A DNA stretch of 28,273 nt. Source: CAVXAE01 sp044225565 (GTDB lineage Bacteria; Pseudomonadota; Gammaproteobacteria; Steroidobacterales; Steroidobacteraceae). The first letter of the stretch is position 1, and each line of letters starts with the position of its first letter. Shown here in pieces: positions 19,506-27,384 of the stretch. Made by a program: the position numbers and the translations under genes. The stretch spans positions 1-28,273 of the forward strand of contig JBGAIL010000044.1 in assembly GCA_044225565.1 (NCBI GenBank). Reading direction: 5' to 3'. The notes under the pieces were generated by a model. That model did no database searches. It saw only the letters and a list, made by a program, of their open reading frames with translations, and had not been told where the DNA came from.

Positions 19506-20549
19506 TCAGCGGCCTTCGGCCCGCGACCGCACCTCGAACCGCCTGCTTTCCTCGCTCACTTCCAGACCGCCGGTGCGATGCAGGAACTGCACGAACGATG
19601 CCGGGTCGTCGGCGTCGAACACGCCGTTGAAATGGCGCGACGCGGCAGCCTCGTCTCCGATCTCGATCTGCCGGGAGTTGTACCGGTTGAACTCCTCTGC
19701 GATCTCGGCAAGCGTCTCGCCATGGAAATGCAGGCGCCGTTGCCGCCAAGACGTGGCCTGTGCCACGTCGGCATGCTCCTGCTGCTCCACGCGTCCGTCG
19801 GGAGCGATCCTCACGCTCTCGCCCGCAGCCAGATGTGCGGGTGCCTGCCGCGCCGGTCTTTCGGCAGAGATCTTCACCCGGCCTTCGAGCACGGCGACCA
19901 GAGTGCCCGACCGGCGCCGGTTCACGTTGAACTGCGTGCCCACGGCCTGGATCACCGTGCTGCCGCTGTGTACGCGGAAAGGTCGCCGCGCATCGCGAGC
20001 TACCTTGAACAGGGCCTCACCTTCGAGCAACGAGAGCTCCCGCGCCGCCGCCGAATAGCGCACGTCGAGTCGCGAGCGCGCGTTGAGCTCGACGACCGAC
20101 CCGTCGTCCAGCTCGATCTTGCGCTGCTCGCTGGTTCCGGTGCTGAAATGCCGTCCCGTCAGCGGACCGAACGCCATCCATGAGGTGGCCAGCAGGACCG
20201 CCGCCGCGAGCCCTGCGGCCCAGTGCCATCGGCGCGGCGCCTTCGCGGCGGGCGGCGCCGTGGCGGGGCCCGCATTCCCGGCCGGCCGCGGTGGCAGCGG
20301 CGAGACGTTGTCCCGCATCCTGGCGAGCAGCGGCTCGATATCGAACTTGCGCTGCGGATCGACGCCCACGAGCTCACGATCCAGCATCGACACCACCAGG
20401 AACTCCTTCAGGTGCTCCTGGGACAGCGTGATCCACGCCGTGAAGGCGGCCCGTTCCTCGGGGCCAGGCTCCTGCTGCATGACGCGCAGCCATTCCACGG
20501 CCTGGCCCGTGATGCGGAGCGATTCTTCCCTTGCCGTTCTGCGATACAT
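19506..20549 (-). CDS. FecR-like transmembrane regulator 2
   Basis: A 347-residue inner-membrane regulator, equal in length to the FecR protein at 7222 but clearly divergent in sequence. A cytoplasmic DUF4880 region lies at the N terminus (AVEWLRVMQQEPGPEERAAF, AWITLSQEHLKEF). A proline/alanine-rich linker (about 85-105) precedes one transmembrane helix at about 108-127 (HWAAGLAAAVLLATSWMAF). The periplasmic FecR domain shows LDDGSVVELNARS, LLEGEALFKVA, AVGTQFNVN and VLEGRVKIS. An STN-like C-terminal segment follows (LHFHGETLAEIAEEFNRYN ... HFNGVF). It lies 12 bases downstream of the second sigma gene and is surely co-transcribed with it. The likely signalling partner is the STN receptor on the opposite strand at 21219. 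Confidence 0.95.
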   Translation of the reverse strand: MYRRTAREESLRITGQAVEWLRVMQQEPGPEERAAFTAWITLSQEHLKEFLVVSMLDRELVGVDPQRKFDIEPLLARMRDNVSPLPPRPAGNAGPATAPPAAKAPRRWHWAAGLAAAVLLATSWMAFGPLTGRHFSTGTSEQRKIELDDGSVVELNARSRLDVRYSAAARELSLLEGEALFKVARDARRPFRVHSGSTVIQAVGTQFNVNRRRSGTLVAVLEGRVKISAERPARQAPAHLAAGESVRIAPDGRVEQQEHADVAQATSWRQRRLHFHGETLAEIAEEFNRYNSRQIEIGDEAAASRHFNGVFDADDPASFVQFLHRTGGLEVSEESRRFEVRSRAEGR

Positions 20550-20561
20550 GGCAGCGTGTCC

Positions 20562-21095
20562 TCAGCGTTCCAGGCTGGTGCGCAGGTGCACCAGCGCCTC
20601 GACGCTGTATTTCTTCACCGTATGCACGGAAAGTCCCAGCTGCCGTGCGATCTCCTCGTGCGCCAGGCCATCACGACGCTCGAGCAGGAACACCGCGAGT
20701 CGGTTCGCCGAAAGCTGCGCCATGGCCTCCTCGATCTGCCGTTCGCCGAAACCGCCGGCCTCGCTGAATCCCGACCGCCCCACCTCATCGAGCGCGGCGT
20801 CGGTCGTCTCCGAGTCGAAGACCACCTGCTCGTGCTGGGCGCGGATGCGGAACTCCGCGACGACGTGCGAGGCGATGCCGTAGATGTAGGCGAGCGGCTT
20901 GCGCACCAGCTCGGCCTTCTCCACCCGCATGATGCGCAGATACACCTCCTGCAGCAGGTCCCCCAGGTCCTGGGAGCGGGCCACGCGACGTCGCAGGAAG
21001 CGGTGCAGCTCCCGGTGATAGGTCTCGACCGCCGCGTCGGCGAGGCGGGTCGCGGGTTTGGTGGAAGTCACTGTCAAGGATCCTGCTGCCCTCAT
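20562..21095 (-). CDS. ECF sigma factor 2, FecI type
   Basis: A 177-residue sigma factor. Region 2 is at about 22-85 (ETYHRELHRFLRRRVARSQDLGDLLQEVYLRIMR when joined; RKPLAYIYGIASHVVAEF). Region 4 is at about 112-170 (AMAQLSANRLAVFLLERRDG, HEEIARQLGLSVHTVKKYSV). The start is ATG at 21095; a GTG at 21071 with AGGA upstream is an alternative that would remove eight residues without touching region 2. Open sequence in this frame continues far upstream under the receptor gene but is antisense shadow. It heads an operon with fecR2 and is divergent from the STN receptor at 21219, with a 123-bp shared control region. The divergent order is less common than the co-directional FecI-FecR-receptor order seen at 6624. 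Confidence 0.92.
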   Translation of the reverse strand: MRAAGSLTVTSTKPATRLADAAVETYHRELHRFLRRRVARSQDLGDLLQEVYLRIMRVEKAELVRKPLAYIYGIASHVVAEFRIRAQHEQVVFDSETTDAALDEVGRSGFSEAGGFGERQIEEAMAQLSANRLAVFLLERRDGLAHEEIARQLGLSVHTVKKYSVEALVHLRTSLER

Positions 21096-21106
21096 GGCCT
21101 TTGTCC

Positions 21107-21137
21107 GTCCGGAAGGCCGTTTCGGGTAGTCCGGAAA
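21107..21137 (+). repeat. Direct repeat GTCCGGAA in the divergent sigma 2/receptor 3 control region
   Basis: GTCCGGAA occurs at 21107-21114 and again at 21129-21136, 22 bases apart, which is about two helical turns. The second copy continues into CCGGAAAAA, the counterpart of the CGGGAAATT elements before the other two receptors. It may be a -35 element, a regulator site, or both. Confidence 0.4.
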
Positions 21138-21159
21138 AAAATATTTTCGCAGGGTACCC
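21138..21159. promoter_or_regulatory. AT-rich palindrome and adjacent GGGTACCC palindrome
   Basis: AAAATATTTT (21138-21147) is a perfect palindrome and the only strongly AT-rich block of the region. GGGTACCC (21152-21159) is a second palindrome four bases later. Both lie between the divergent sigma 2 and receptor 3 genes, 60-80 bases before the receptor ATG, where promoter or operator elements are expected. Confidence 0.35.
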
Positions 21160-21218
21160 CAAACGGGCCCTCGGGCCGACAAGGGGGGAAGCGAACGAGG
21201 ATACTTGGGGGAGAAACG

Positions 21219-23672
21219 ATGAAGACGCTGATCGCGATACTGGGATTGTCGATGTCCGTGCCGGCCCTGGGCGTCGCGGCGCCACCCGCACTTTCGACAG
21301 GGCGCCTGGTGCCCCTGAGCATCCCGGCGCAGCCCATGCCGCAGGCGCTGGACGACTTCGCGCGCCAGACGGGAATGCAGGTCGTGTTCGCCACCGAGGA
21401 CATCGCGGGCGGCATCACGGCCCCCAGGGTGATCGGCACCTATCGGCCCGAGGAGGCGCTCCAGAGGCTGCTCGCCGACTCCGGCCTCGAGTTCGAGTTC
21501 ATCAACGACCGGACGGTGGCCGTGCGCGGCAAGGCGAAGGCCGACGGAAAGGTCACGGACGCCGGCACCGCAGGAGCGGGCGCGACGACCCTCATGCGCC
21601 TGGCGCAGGCGGAACCGTCCCCGGCCGCGGCGCAATCGCCGGACACCGCGACGCCCGGCGAAGAGCAGCTGGAAGAAGTGATGGTCACCGCGCAAAAGCG
21701 CACGCAGCGCAAGATCGACGTGCCGTTGAGCGTCTCTTCGTTGAGCGGCGAAACCCTGGAGCGCGCAGGCATCGACACGTTGCTGGACCTCGGGCACGCG
21801 GTGCCGGGCCTGGTGGTGAGCGATGCGGGCGGCGGGTTCATGCGTTACTACGTCCGCGGCATCGGCAATGCCTACGGCACCAGCTCCACTTCGCTGGTCG
21901 GCGTGTATCTGGACGAAGCCGACGTCACCGGCACCTCCACCTCGCAGCTCGACCTGCGCACTCTGGATATCGAGCGGGTGGAAGTGCTCAAGGGCCCGCA
22001 GGGCACGCTCTATGGCGCCGGCTCGTCGGGCGGCACCGTTCGCTTCATTACGCGCGATCCGCAGCTCGACCGCTTCACGGCCTCGGGAGACGTGGACTTC
22101 TACACCACGCGCCACGGGGCTTCGAGCCGTGCGGCGTCGGCCGTGCTCAACATGCCAGTGGTGGAAGACGTGTTCGGCCTGCGGCTCGTCGCCAACTACG
22201 GCGACCTCGGCGGCTGGGTGGACCAGCCGGCGGCGGGGCGCTCCAACGTCAACAACCAGGACCTGCGCGAGATGCGCGTGAAAGGCTTGTGGAAGGCCAC
22301 TGACGCCCTGTCGTTGAAGGGAACGATCTATCTGCACCGCGATGAAGGCGACGGCGTCGCGAGCAGCACCGATGCGGACTACGTGCTGATGGCGGGGGTC
22401 GATCCCACCCGTACCCAGCCCTTCTCCAGGGATTTCGACGTCTACAACCTGACGGCCAGCTACGATTTCCCCGCGGCCACCCTGCTCAGCAGCTCGACCT
22501 ACGTGAAGAGCGACGCCGATCCGACGATCACGCAGCGCTACGCCACTTCGCCGCCGCCCGATCCGTTGTTCGAGGTGTACGCCCAGTGGAATGCCCTCGA
22601 GAGCAAGATCTTCACGCAGGAGCTGCGGCTGAGCTCGCCCAGCGACGGCGCGGGGCGCTTCAACTGGACCGCCGGCGTCTTCTACAAGAACGTCGACTAT
22701 ACGAACGACTTCACCATCGACGTCGGCACGAGCGGGGTCTCCTACGCGGTCATCCCGATCTTCTCGACGGAGCACTCGAAGTCCGGATCGGTGTTCGGCG
22801 ACCTGAGCTACCGGCTGACCGAGCGGGCCGAGGTGGGCGCCGGCGTGCGTTACTTCAAGGACGATCTGAGCTCGTTCGATGGCGTCGAGACGCGCGACGC
22901 GAAGTTCCATTCCGTGGATCCGCGCCTGTACTTCTCGTACGGGATCGCTCATGACGTGAGGCTCTACGCGAGCGCGGCCGAAGGCTTCCGCAGCGGCGGC
23001 TTCAACGTGGAGAACGGTCTGCTGTCCACTTTCGATCCGGAGAAGGTGCGCTCGTACGAGCTCGGGCTCAAGGCGGCGGTGCCCTCGCGCAAGCTCAATT
23101 TCGAGGCGGCCCTCTTCCACAGCAAGTACCAGGACATCCAGGTCTTCCGGCTCTCCGCCAACAACGTGGGCACCGTGGACAACGGAGGCGATGCGCGCGT
23201 GAGAGGCATCGACCTCGGGCTCGAATGGCAGGCCACGGCCCGGCTGCTGCTCGGGTTGAGCGGCAACCTCACCGACAGCGACTACACGAGCCTGGCGTCC
23301 GGCGTGGTGGCGGTGATCAAGGGGGATCCGGTGGATTTCTCCACGGATTACGCCTTCTCGGCTTCCGCAACCTATTCGTTCGACTGGTCGGGAGGCGTGC
23401 CCGGATTCTTCCGGCTGGACTACAGCCGCCTCGGCCCCACGAACGTCACCGACCGGTCCATTTCCGAGTCCACGCCGATCCTCTTTCGCTCGGAAGTGAA
23501 CGACCTGCTCAACGCCCGCATCGGCGCGCGCTGGAAGCGCTGGTCGCTCGAGCTCTACGGCGCGAACCTCACGAACGAGAACCGCCTGCAGGACCCGAAC
23601 GGCGGGTTCGGTTTCGGTGCGCGGCCGCGCCCGCGGACGATCGGCGTCCAGGTCGGTGGGCACTTCGACTGA
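21219..23672 (+). CDS. TonB-dependent receptor with STN signalling domain (receptor 3)
   Basis: An 817-residue outer-membrane transducer. ATG 21219 follows GGGGGAG at good spacing. A signal peptide (MKTLIAILGLSMSVPALGVAA) precedes an STN domain at about 30-105 (SIPAQPMPQALDDFARQTG, MQVVFATEDIAGGITA, GTYRPEEALQRLLADSGL). A linker rich in Ala/Pro (about 110-148) leads to the plug, which starts at MVTAQKRTQRKIDVPLSVS and includes EVLKGPQGTLYGAGSSGGTVR from residue 255. The barrel shows typical receptor strands (VRLYASAAEGFRSGGFN, EKVRSYELGLKA, ELYGANLTNENRL). The plug resembles uncharacterised IroN/FyuA-like receptors of this type. The STN domain pairs it with the divergent FecI/FecR at 19506-21095. 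The erythromycin-esterase-family gene follows after 19 bases, pointing to a shared substrate. Confidence 0.95.
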   Translation: MKTLIAILGLSMSVPALGVAAPPALSTGRLVPLSIPAQPMPQALDDFARQTGMQVVFATEDIAGGITAPRVIGTYRPEEALQRLLADSGLEFEFINDRTVAVRGKAKADGKVTDAGTAGAGATTLMRLAQAEPSPAAAQSPDTATPGEEQLEEVMVTAQKRTQRKIDVPLSVSSLSGETLERAGIDTLLDLGHAVPGLVVSDAGGGFMRYYVRGIGNAYGTSSTSLVGVYLDEADVTGTSTSQLDLRTLDIERVEVLKGPQGTLYGAGSSGGTVRFITRDPQLDRFTASGDVDFYTTRHGASSRAASAVLNMPVVEDVFGLRLVANYGDLGGWVDQPAAGRSNVNNQDLREMRVKGLWKATDALSLKGTIYLHRDEGDGVASSTDADYVLMAGVDPTRTQPFSRDFDVYNLTASYDFPAATLLSSSTYVKSDADPTITQRYATSPPPDPLFEVYAQWNALESKIFTQELRLSSPSDGAGRFNWTAGVFYKNVDYTNDFTIDVGTSGVSYAVIPIFSTEHSKSGSVFGDLSYRLTERAEVGAGVRYFKDDLSSFDGVETRDAKFHSVDPRLYFSYGIAHDVRLYASAAEGFRSGGFNVENGLLSTFDPEKVRSYELGLKAAVPSRKLNFEAALFHSKYQDIQVFRLSANNVGTVDNGGDARVRGIDLGLEWQATARLLLGLSGNLTDSDYTSLASGVVAVIKGDPVDFSTDYAFSASATYSFDWSGGVPGFFRLDYSRLGPTNVTDRSISESTPILFRSEVNDLLNARIGARWKRWSLELYGANLTNENRLQDPNGGFGFGARPRPRTIGVQVGGHFD

Positions 23673-23691
23673 GCGCAGGCGGGAGGCATCG

Positions 23692-25062
23692 ATGAACGTA
23701 CGGTGGCGCAAGGTCGCCGGCATCGTCGCTTGCCTGGCGATCGGAGCCGTCGCGCGGAACGCAAATGCTTTCGATGAAGCCGCGTTCGTGGAGTGGGCGC
23801 GGTCCCGCGCGGTCATGCTGCCTGCACCGGAGGCCTCTGGGCATGCGTGGAAAGAGTCACTGCGCCGCAGCGTCGGTGCGGCGCGTGTGGTGGCGCTCGG
23901 TGAGCCGGCGCACGGTGCTCACGAGCCGCTCGCTTTCCGCAATCGGCTGCTCGCGTATCTCGTCGAAGAGCTGGGCTTCACGGCGATCGCGCTCGAGTCG
24001 GGTTTCGGCGAGTCGCAGCGGCTGTGCGAGTACGTCATGGGAGCGCCCGGCGACGCCGTGGAGCTTGCGCGCACCGGCTTCACGTGGGGCTTCGGTGCGT
24101 ACGGCGAGAATGCCGAGCTGCTGCGCTGGATTCGCGAGTACAACGACGATCCTGCGCACCGTCGCAAGGTGAGGATCTACGGTATCGATCTCACCGGGGG
24201 CGATGGAGACCGGTTCCAGGGCTCGCGCATCGCGCTGGACCAGGCGCTGGCCTATCTGGCCGGCTCGGCGCCGCAGGCGCATCGTGCCCTGAGGGCGGAG
24301 ATCGAGCCGTTTCTCGCGCGATTCACGAGGACGGGCTATCTGGAGCTGGGCGCAGGCGAGCGGCGCAAGCTGCGGTCAGTCATCGAACGGCTGATCACGG
24401 TGTTCGACGAGCAGCGGGAGAGCCTGCTCGCGGCCACGTCGTCCGACTCGTACGAATGGGCACGTCACAACGCGGTCTCCGCATTGCAGCTCGAGGAGTT
24501 CTTCCGCCTCTGGCCCGCCGAGGCTCCGCCCGATCGCGTCTCGGTCGAGTTCATGGATGCCGGCATCGCGCGTGATGCTGCAATGGCCGCGAACGTGCAG
24601 TGGGCGATGGAACGCGAGGGCCCCTCGGGGAGGCTCATGCTGTTCGCGCACGACGCACACGTGATGAGCACGCCGCTGACGGGTGGGATCTGGAGCATCT
24701 ATCCGCGCCCGCTGACGGTGATGGGGCAAAGATTGCATGCGGCGCTCGGCGACCAGGATCTGTTGATCGTCGCGACGGCTTCCCTGGAGAACGGCCCGGG
24801 GTTGCCTGCGAGGCCCGCAGGCTCGGGCAGCCTGGATCTTGCGCTGGGCGGCGTGTCCAGATCGCCGTTCCTGCTGGATGTCCGTGGTGAGAAGTCCGAT
24901 GGCGCTGCCGCCTGGCTGGCCAGCCCGCAGACCCTCGCAGTGAATTTCGACACCGAAGAGCGGCTCGCGCCCTCGACTGCATTCGACGTTGTCGTGATGC
25001 TCGGACGGCTCACCCCGGCTGCGAAGAGCGAAGCCGCGGAGCAGACTCCCGCGGCTCGCTAA
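23692..25062 (+). CDS. Exported erythromycin-esterase family protein
   Basis: A 456-residue protein of the erythromycin esterase superfamily (PF05139). ATG 23692 has GGGAGG five bases upstream and yields a signal peptide ending in RNANA. Family motifs are present: VVALGEPAHGAHEP with Glu71 and His74, AIALESGFGES, the RIYGIDLTGG segment, and FAHDAHV with His320 and His323 (WAHNxH in many relatives). EreA/EreB open the macrolactone of macrolides, but most members of the superfamily have unknown substrates. Resistance enzymes of this family are usually cytoplasmic; here export and a position directly after an STN receptor argue for periplasmic processing of an imported compound. The neighbourhood carries no other macrolide-resistance marker. 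The gene ends 38 bases before the convergent DUF998 gene. Confidence 0.9.
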   Translation: MNVRWRKVAGIVACLAIGAVARNANAFDEAAFVEWARSRAVMLPAPEASGHAWKESLRRSVGAARVVALGEPAHGAHEPLAFRNRLLAYLVEELGFTAIALESGFGESQRLCEYVMGAPGDAVELARTGFTWGFGAYGENAELLRWIREYNDDPAHRRKVRIYGIDLTGGDGDRFQGSRIALDQALAYLAGSAPQAHRALRAEIEPFLARFTRTGYLELGAGERRKLRSVIERLITVFDEQRESLLAATSSDSYEWARHNAVSALQLEEFFRLWPAEAPPDRVSVEFMDAGIARDAAMAANVQWAMEREGPSGRLMLFAHDAHVMSTPLTGGIWSIYPRPLTVMGQRLHAALGDQDLLIVATASLENGPGLPARPAGSGSLDLALGGVSRSPFLLDVRGEKSDGAAAWLASPQTLAVNFDTEERLAPSTAFDVVVMLGRLTPAAKSEAAEQTPAAR

Positions 25063-25080
25063 AGCTTCGTCGGAGTCTTC

Positions 25081-25104
25081 GGATCTCTAGCGAGGGATCT
25101 CTAG
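25081..25104. repeat. Short direct repeat GGATCTCTAG
   Basis: GGATCTCTAG occurs at 25081-25090 and 25095-25104. The second copy contains the stop codon of the DUF998 gene on the minus strand. It looks like a small local duplication in the gap between converging genes. Confidence 0.4.
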
Positions 25105-25742
25105 GCGAGCTTCCGCAGCTTCCAGGAGACGAGCGAGACGTACAGCCACAGCAGGGAGCCGACGGCCCAGACCGGTATGTAGTTGAAGGACGTGAGCTCC
25201 TTGCCGGCGTAAGAGGCGAGATAACCGGTGACGATGAACACGGATGCGCCGGTGACGAGCGACAGCACCGCCCACCCGTATTGCTTCACCGCCATGAAAT
25301 AGCGGGCGAACACGAAGCAGGCGATGGCCATCGCGGTGAAGGCGATGCCGCCGGCGATGCCATGGATCTGTGCGGAGCGGCTCACGGAGCCATATCCCTG
25401 GTACGCGCTTTCCGTGCCGGGCGGAAAGCCGAACGCCGGATCGGCAGGCGCGAAACCCACGATGATGCCGCCGATTCCATAAGTCGCCAGCAGCAGCGGC
25501 CCCCAGAGGCCGCCGGGCTTGCCGCGCAGCACCCGGCGGGCGCCCAGCGCCGCGAGCGTGACGAGGATGCCGAACGAGATGAAATTGAGGGTCTGCAGCC
25601 AGCCCCACTCGCCGAGCACCAGCAGGCTGTTGGCATGGCGGGTGAGGTCGAAGCCTTTCGTGGCGAACGCCAGGGTGAAGGAGGTGGCCATGACGAGCAA
25701 TCCGGCCACGATGCCGGCCTCGAGGAGCTTGCGGGTCTGCAT
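25101..25742 (-). CDS. DUF998-like six-helix membrane protein
   Basis: A 213-residue integral membrane protein with six predicted helices: AGIVAGLLVMATSFTLAF, WLQTLNFISFGILVTLAAL, WGPLLLATYGIGGIIVGF, IHGIAGGIAFTAMAIACFV, AVLSLVTGASVFIVTGYLA and IPVWAVGSLLWLYVSLVSW. The layout, an acidic/proline loop after helix 3 (FAPADPAFGFPPG) and an IHGIAGG segment at helix 4 fit the DUF998 family, whose function is unknown. ATG 25742 is chosen because it places a short basic N terminus (MQTRK) before helix 1; an in-frame GTG at 25808 would add 22 residues that overlap the divergent thioesterase gene. No good ribosome binding site is seen. It is divergent from the thioesterase gene over 58 bases, so the two may share control. 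Confidence 0.8.
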   Translation of the reverse strand: MQTRKLLEAGIVAGLLVMATSFTLAFATKGFDLTRHANSLLVLGEWGWLQTLNFISFGILVTLAALGARRVLRGKPGGLWGPLLLATYGIGGIIVGFAPADPAFGFPPGTESAYQGYGSVSRSAQIHGIAGGIAFTAMAIACFVFARYFMAVKQYGWAVLSLVTGASVFIVTGYLASYAGKELTSFNYIPVWAVGSLLWLYVSLVSWKLRKLA

Positions 25743-25772
25743 GGGAGGGCTGCCTGTGCGGTGGGAAGCATG

Positions 25773-25804
25773 TATCCTGAACGGATAGGATGGATCATAT
25801 ATGA
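25773..25804. promoter_or_regulatory. Inverted repeats in the DUF998/thioesterase divergent gap
   Basis: TATCC (25773-25777) and GGATA (25783-25787) form an inverted repeat with a five-base centre. TCATATATGA (25795-25804) is a perfect palindrome that includes the thioesterase ATG. The gap between the divergent genes is only 58 bases, so a regulator bound here could act on both. Confidence 0.35.
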
Positions 25805-26253
25805 GCACACCCCTGGCCGCATCTCCTTCGCCTTACCTCGAGACCTATCGCGGCCTCGTCATGCCCGAGCGGGTGGACGCGTTCGGCCACATGGGGACCA
25901 CCCACTACATGGCGCTGTTCACCGAGGCGCTCGGCCAGCTCTATGGCCAGTGCGGCTTTCCGATCCCGCAGATGATCGCGGACGGCTCGGTGTTCGTCGC
26001 CGTCGAGCAGGCCATCCGCTATCAACGGGAGATCCGCGCGCTGGAGATGGTCACCATCGAGAGCGCATTCCTGCACGTGGGCGAGAAGAGCACGCGCTTG
26101 CGGCATCGCATGCTCAAAGGGACCGGGAGGGAGCTGTGCGCCACGTTCGAGCAGGTGAGCGTGCATTTCTCCCTCGGGGAGCGCCGCTCGACGCCCATCC
26201 CGCAGGCGATGCGGGAGCAGATTGCGGCGCACCTCCTCGCCGACCCGGCTTGA
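25801..26253 (+). CDS. Hotdog-fold thioesterase, 4HBT/YbgC-like
   Basis: A 150-residue cytoplasmic protein of the hotdog thioesterase superfamily. The signature RVDAFGHMGTTHYMALFTEAL corresponds to the VDxxGHxN...Y active-site stretch of 4-hydroxybenzoyl-CoA thioesterases, with the catalytic Asp kept (in the VDAFGH segment) and Gly in place of the usual Asn. A second strand pair follows (IRYQREIRALEMVTIES, STRLRHRMLKGTGRELCATFEQVSVHF). Members hydrolyse acyl-CoA thioesters. ATG 25801 has AGGA ten bases upstream. The gene is divergent from the DUF998 gene and converges on the AraC-family gene with 15 bases between stops. The acyl substrate cannot be told from sequence. Confidence 0.85.
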   Translation: MSTPLAASPSPYLETYRGLVMPERVDAFGHMGTTHYMALFTEALGQLYGQCGFPIPQMIADGSVFVAVEQAIRYQREIRALEMVTIESAFLHVGEKSTRLRHRMLKGTGRELCATFEQVSVHFSLGERRSTPIPQAMREQIAAHLLADPA

Positions 26254-26268
26254 TCGATCCGGCCCGCC

Positions 26269-27252
26269 TCAGCGGCCGCTGGCGGTGAGCCCGTCCTCGG
26301 AGCCGTCATAGGCCCGCGGGCTGACGCCAAAACGCTCCTTGAAGAGCTTCGAGAAAGTGGTGCGGCTGCTGTATCCCACCGCCTTGGCGGCTTCCGCCAC
26401 GCTCTTGCCGCTGGCCAGCGCTGCGCGCGCGGCTTCCAGCCGCTCTTCCTGCACGTAGGAATAGACCGTCGTGCCGAAGGCCTTGCGGAACCCGCGCTGC
26501 AGCCTGGGAACGGACAGGTCCACCATCCGGGCCAGCTCGTCGATGGAGGGTGGCGATTTGAGCCGGCTGCGCAGGCGCTCGCGCGCCGTGTTGAGGCTTT
26601 CGAGGTCGCTGCGCTTGAGCGCCGGGGCTTCGGTCTGGGCGCGCGCGGTATCGAAGAACAGGGCGATGAGCGCCGAGGCCATGCCTTTCACGAACACGTG
26701 CTGCAGCTCGCTCGAAGGCGTCTCATCGAGCGCCCGGCTCACCAGGCTCAGCATCCCGGGGCGCATCGGCGTCGAATAGGATTCGATGCGCGCATCCTCG
26801 CCATGGGCGAGGGCCACGATGGGGGCCGGCAGATGGTCCGTCGGCACGCCGAGCCAGTCGGTCAGATAGTCCGCGCGCACCAGCAGCGTGACGAAGCGTT
26901 GCCGCTTGCGGGTGGCGATGCGTGTCTCGAACTGCTCGCCCGGAGGGGCATGGAACAGGTTCGCCGTGGCGTCGTAGCCGTGCACGGCGAGCTTCGTGTC
27001 GAGCGAGCGCTCGCTCCACTCGCCGAAATCGAAGAACGAGAAGTTGACGAACGAGCGGCTGGTCCAGCGGTACCGCAGCTCCCGCCGCGAGGTGAAGTCC
27101 GCCATGAGCGCGATGAAGGAGGAGGCGAGCCGCAGCGAGGCGAGGCGGCCCGTTCCGAGCTCCGGCTTCAGCAGCCAGTGGTCCGGCCGCTGCGTCGGCA
27201 CGAAGAACGAGTCGATGAACGCGGCGGAGCGTGCTGGCGCATCGGGGGGCAT
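26269..27252 (-). CDS. AraC-family transcriptional regulator
   Basis: A 327-residue regulator. The C-terminal DNA-binding domain (about 232-316) carries two helix-turn-helices: SIDELARMVDLSVPRLQRGF with FGTTVYSYVQEERLEAAR, and SVAEAAKAVGYSSRTTFSKLF ending RFGVSPRAY, the AraC signature. The long N-terminal domain (about 1-210) resembles PchR-like or other 'regulator with unknown ligand' N termini and has no clear cupin motif. ATG 27252 is the first in-frame start; the Shine-Dalgarno is weak. It is divergent from the deacetylase gene at 27385 with a 132-bp control region, the usual place for an AraC target promoter, so it may control polyamine deacetylation, itself, or the neighbouring thioesterase/DUF998 pair. 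Confidence 0.9.
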   Translation of the reverse strand: MPPDAPARSAAFIDSFFVPTQRPDHWLLKPELGTGRLASLRLASSFIALMADFTSRRELRYRWTSRSFVNFSFFDFGEWSERSLDTKLAVHGYDATANLFHAPPGEQFETRIATRKRQRFVTLLVRADYLTDWLGVPTDHLPAPIVALAHGEDARIESYSTPMRPGMLSLVSRALDETPSSELQHVFVKGMASALIALFFDTARAQTEAPALKRSDLESLNTARERLRSRLKSPPSIDELARMVDLSVPRLQRGFRKAFGTTVYSYVQEERLEAARAALASGKSVAEAAKAVGYSSRTTFSKLFKERFGVSPRAYDGSEDGLTASGR

Positions 27253-27277
27253 GGGCCGGCAGGATGCGTAATCGGTT

Positions 27278-27289
27278 TTGCGGGCGCAA
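27278..27289. promoter_or_regulatory. Inverted repeat TTGCG-GG-CGCAA
   Basis: TTGCG and CGCAA are perfect 5-bp arms around GG in the divergent AraC/deacetylase gap, 26 bases from the AraC start and about 96 from the deacetylase start. GGAGCTCC (27303-27310) is a further palindrome nearby. Position suits an operator; the regulator is not proven. Confidence 0.3.
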
Positions 27290-27384
27290 GTGGGGGGAGC
27301 GCGGAGCTCCGGGTGGCCTTATGTATCGCAGACCGGCATCATGGATTCCAACGCAATCCAGCGGCACCCTGAAGGTGGGACCGG

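Noticed and set aside
21133..21148. Fur box in the receptor 3 control region
   Set aside because: The A/T-rich palindrome lacks the GATAAT-type hexamers of a Fur site, so iron control is not supported by this sequence.
21096..23816. Minus-strand open frame running upstream of the sigma 2 ATG under receptor 3
   Set aside because: Only the part from 21095 down encodes a recognisable sigma factor. The upstream 900 codons are a shadow of the receptor on the plus strand.
23692..25062. A dedicated macrolide-resistance gene
   Set aside because: The protein is exported and linked to a TonB receptor, with no mobile element or other resistance gene nearby; family membership alone does not show macrolide hydrolysis.
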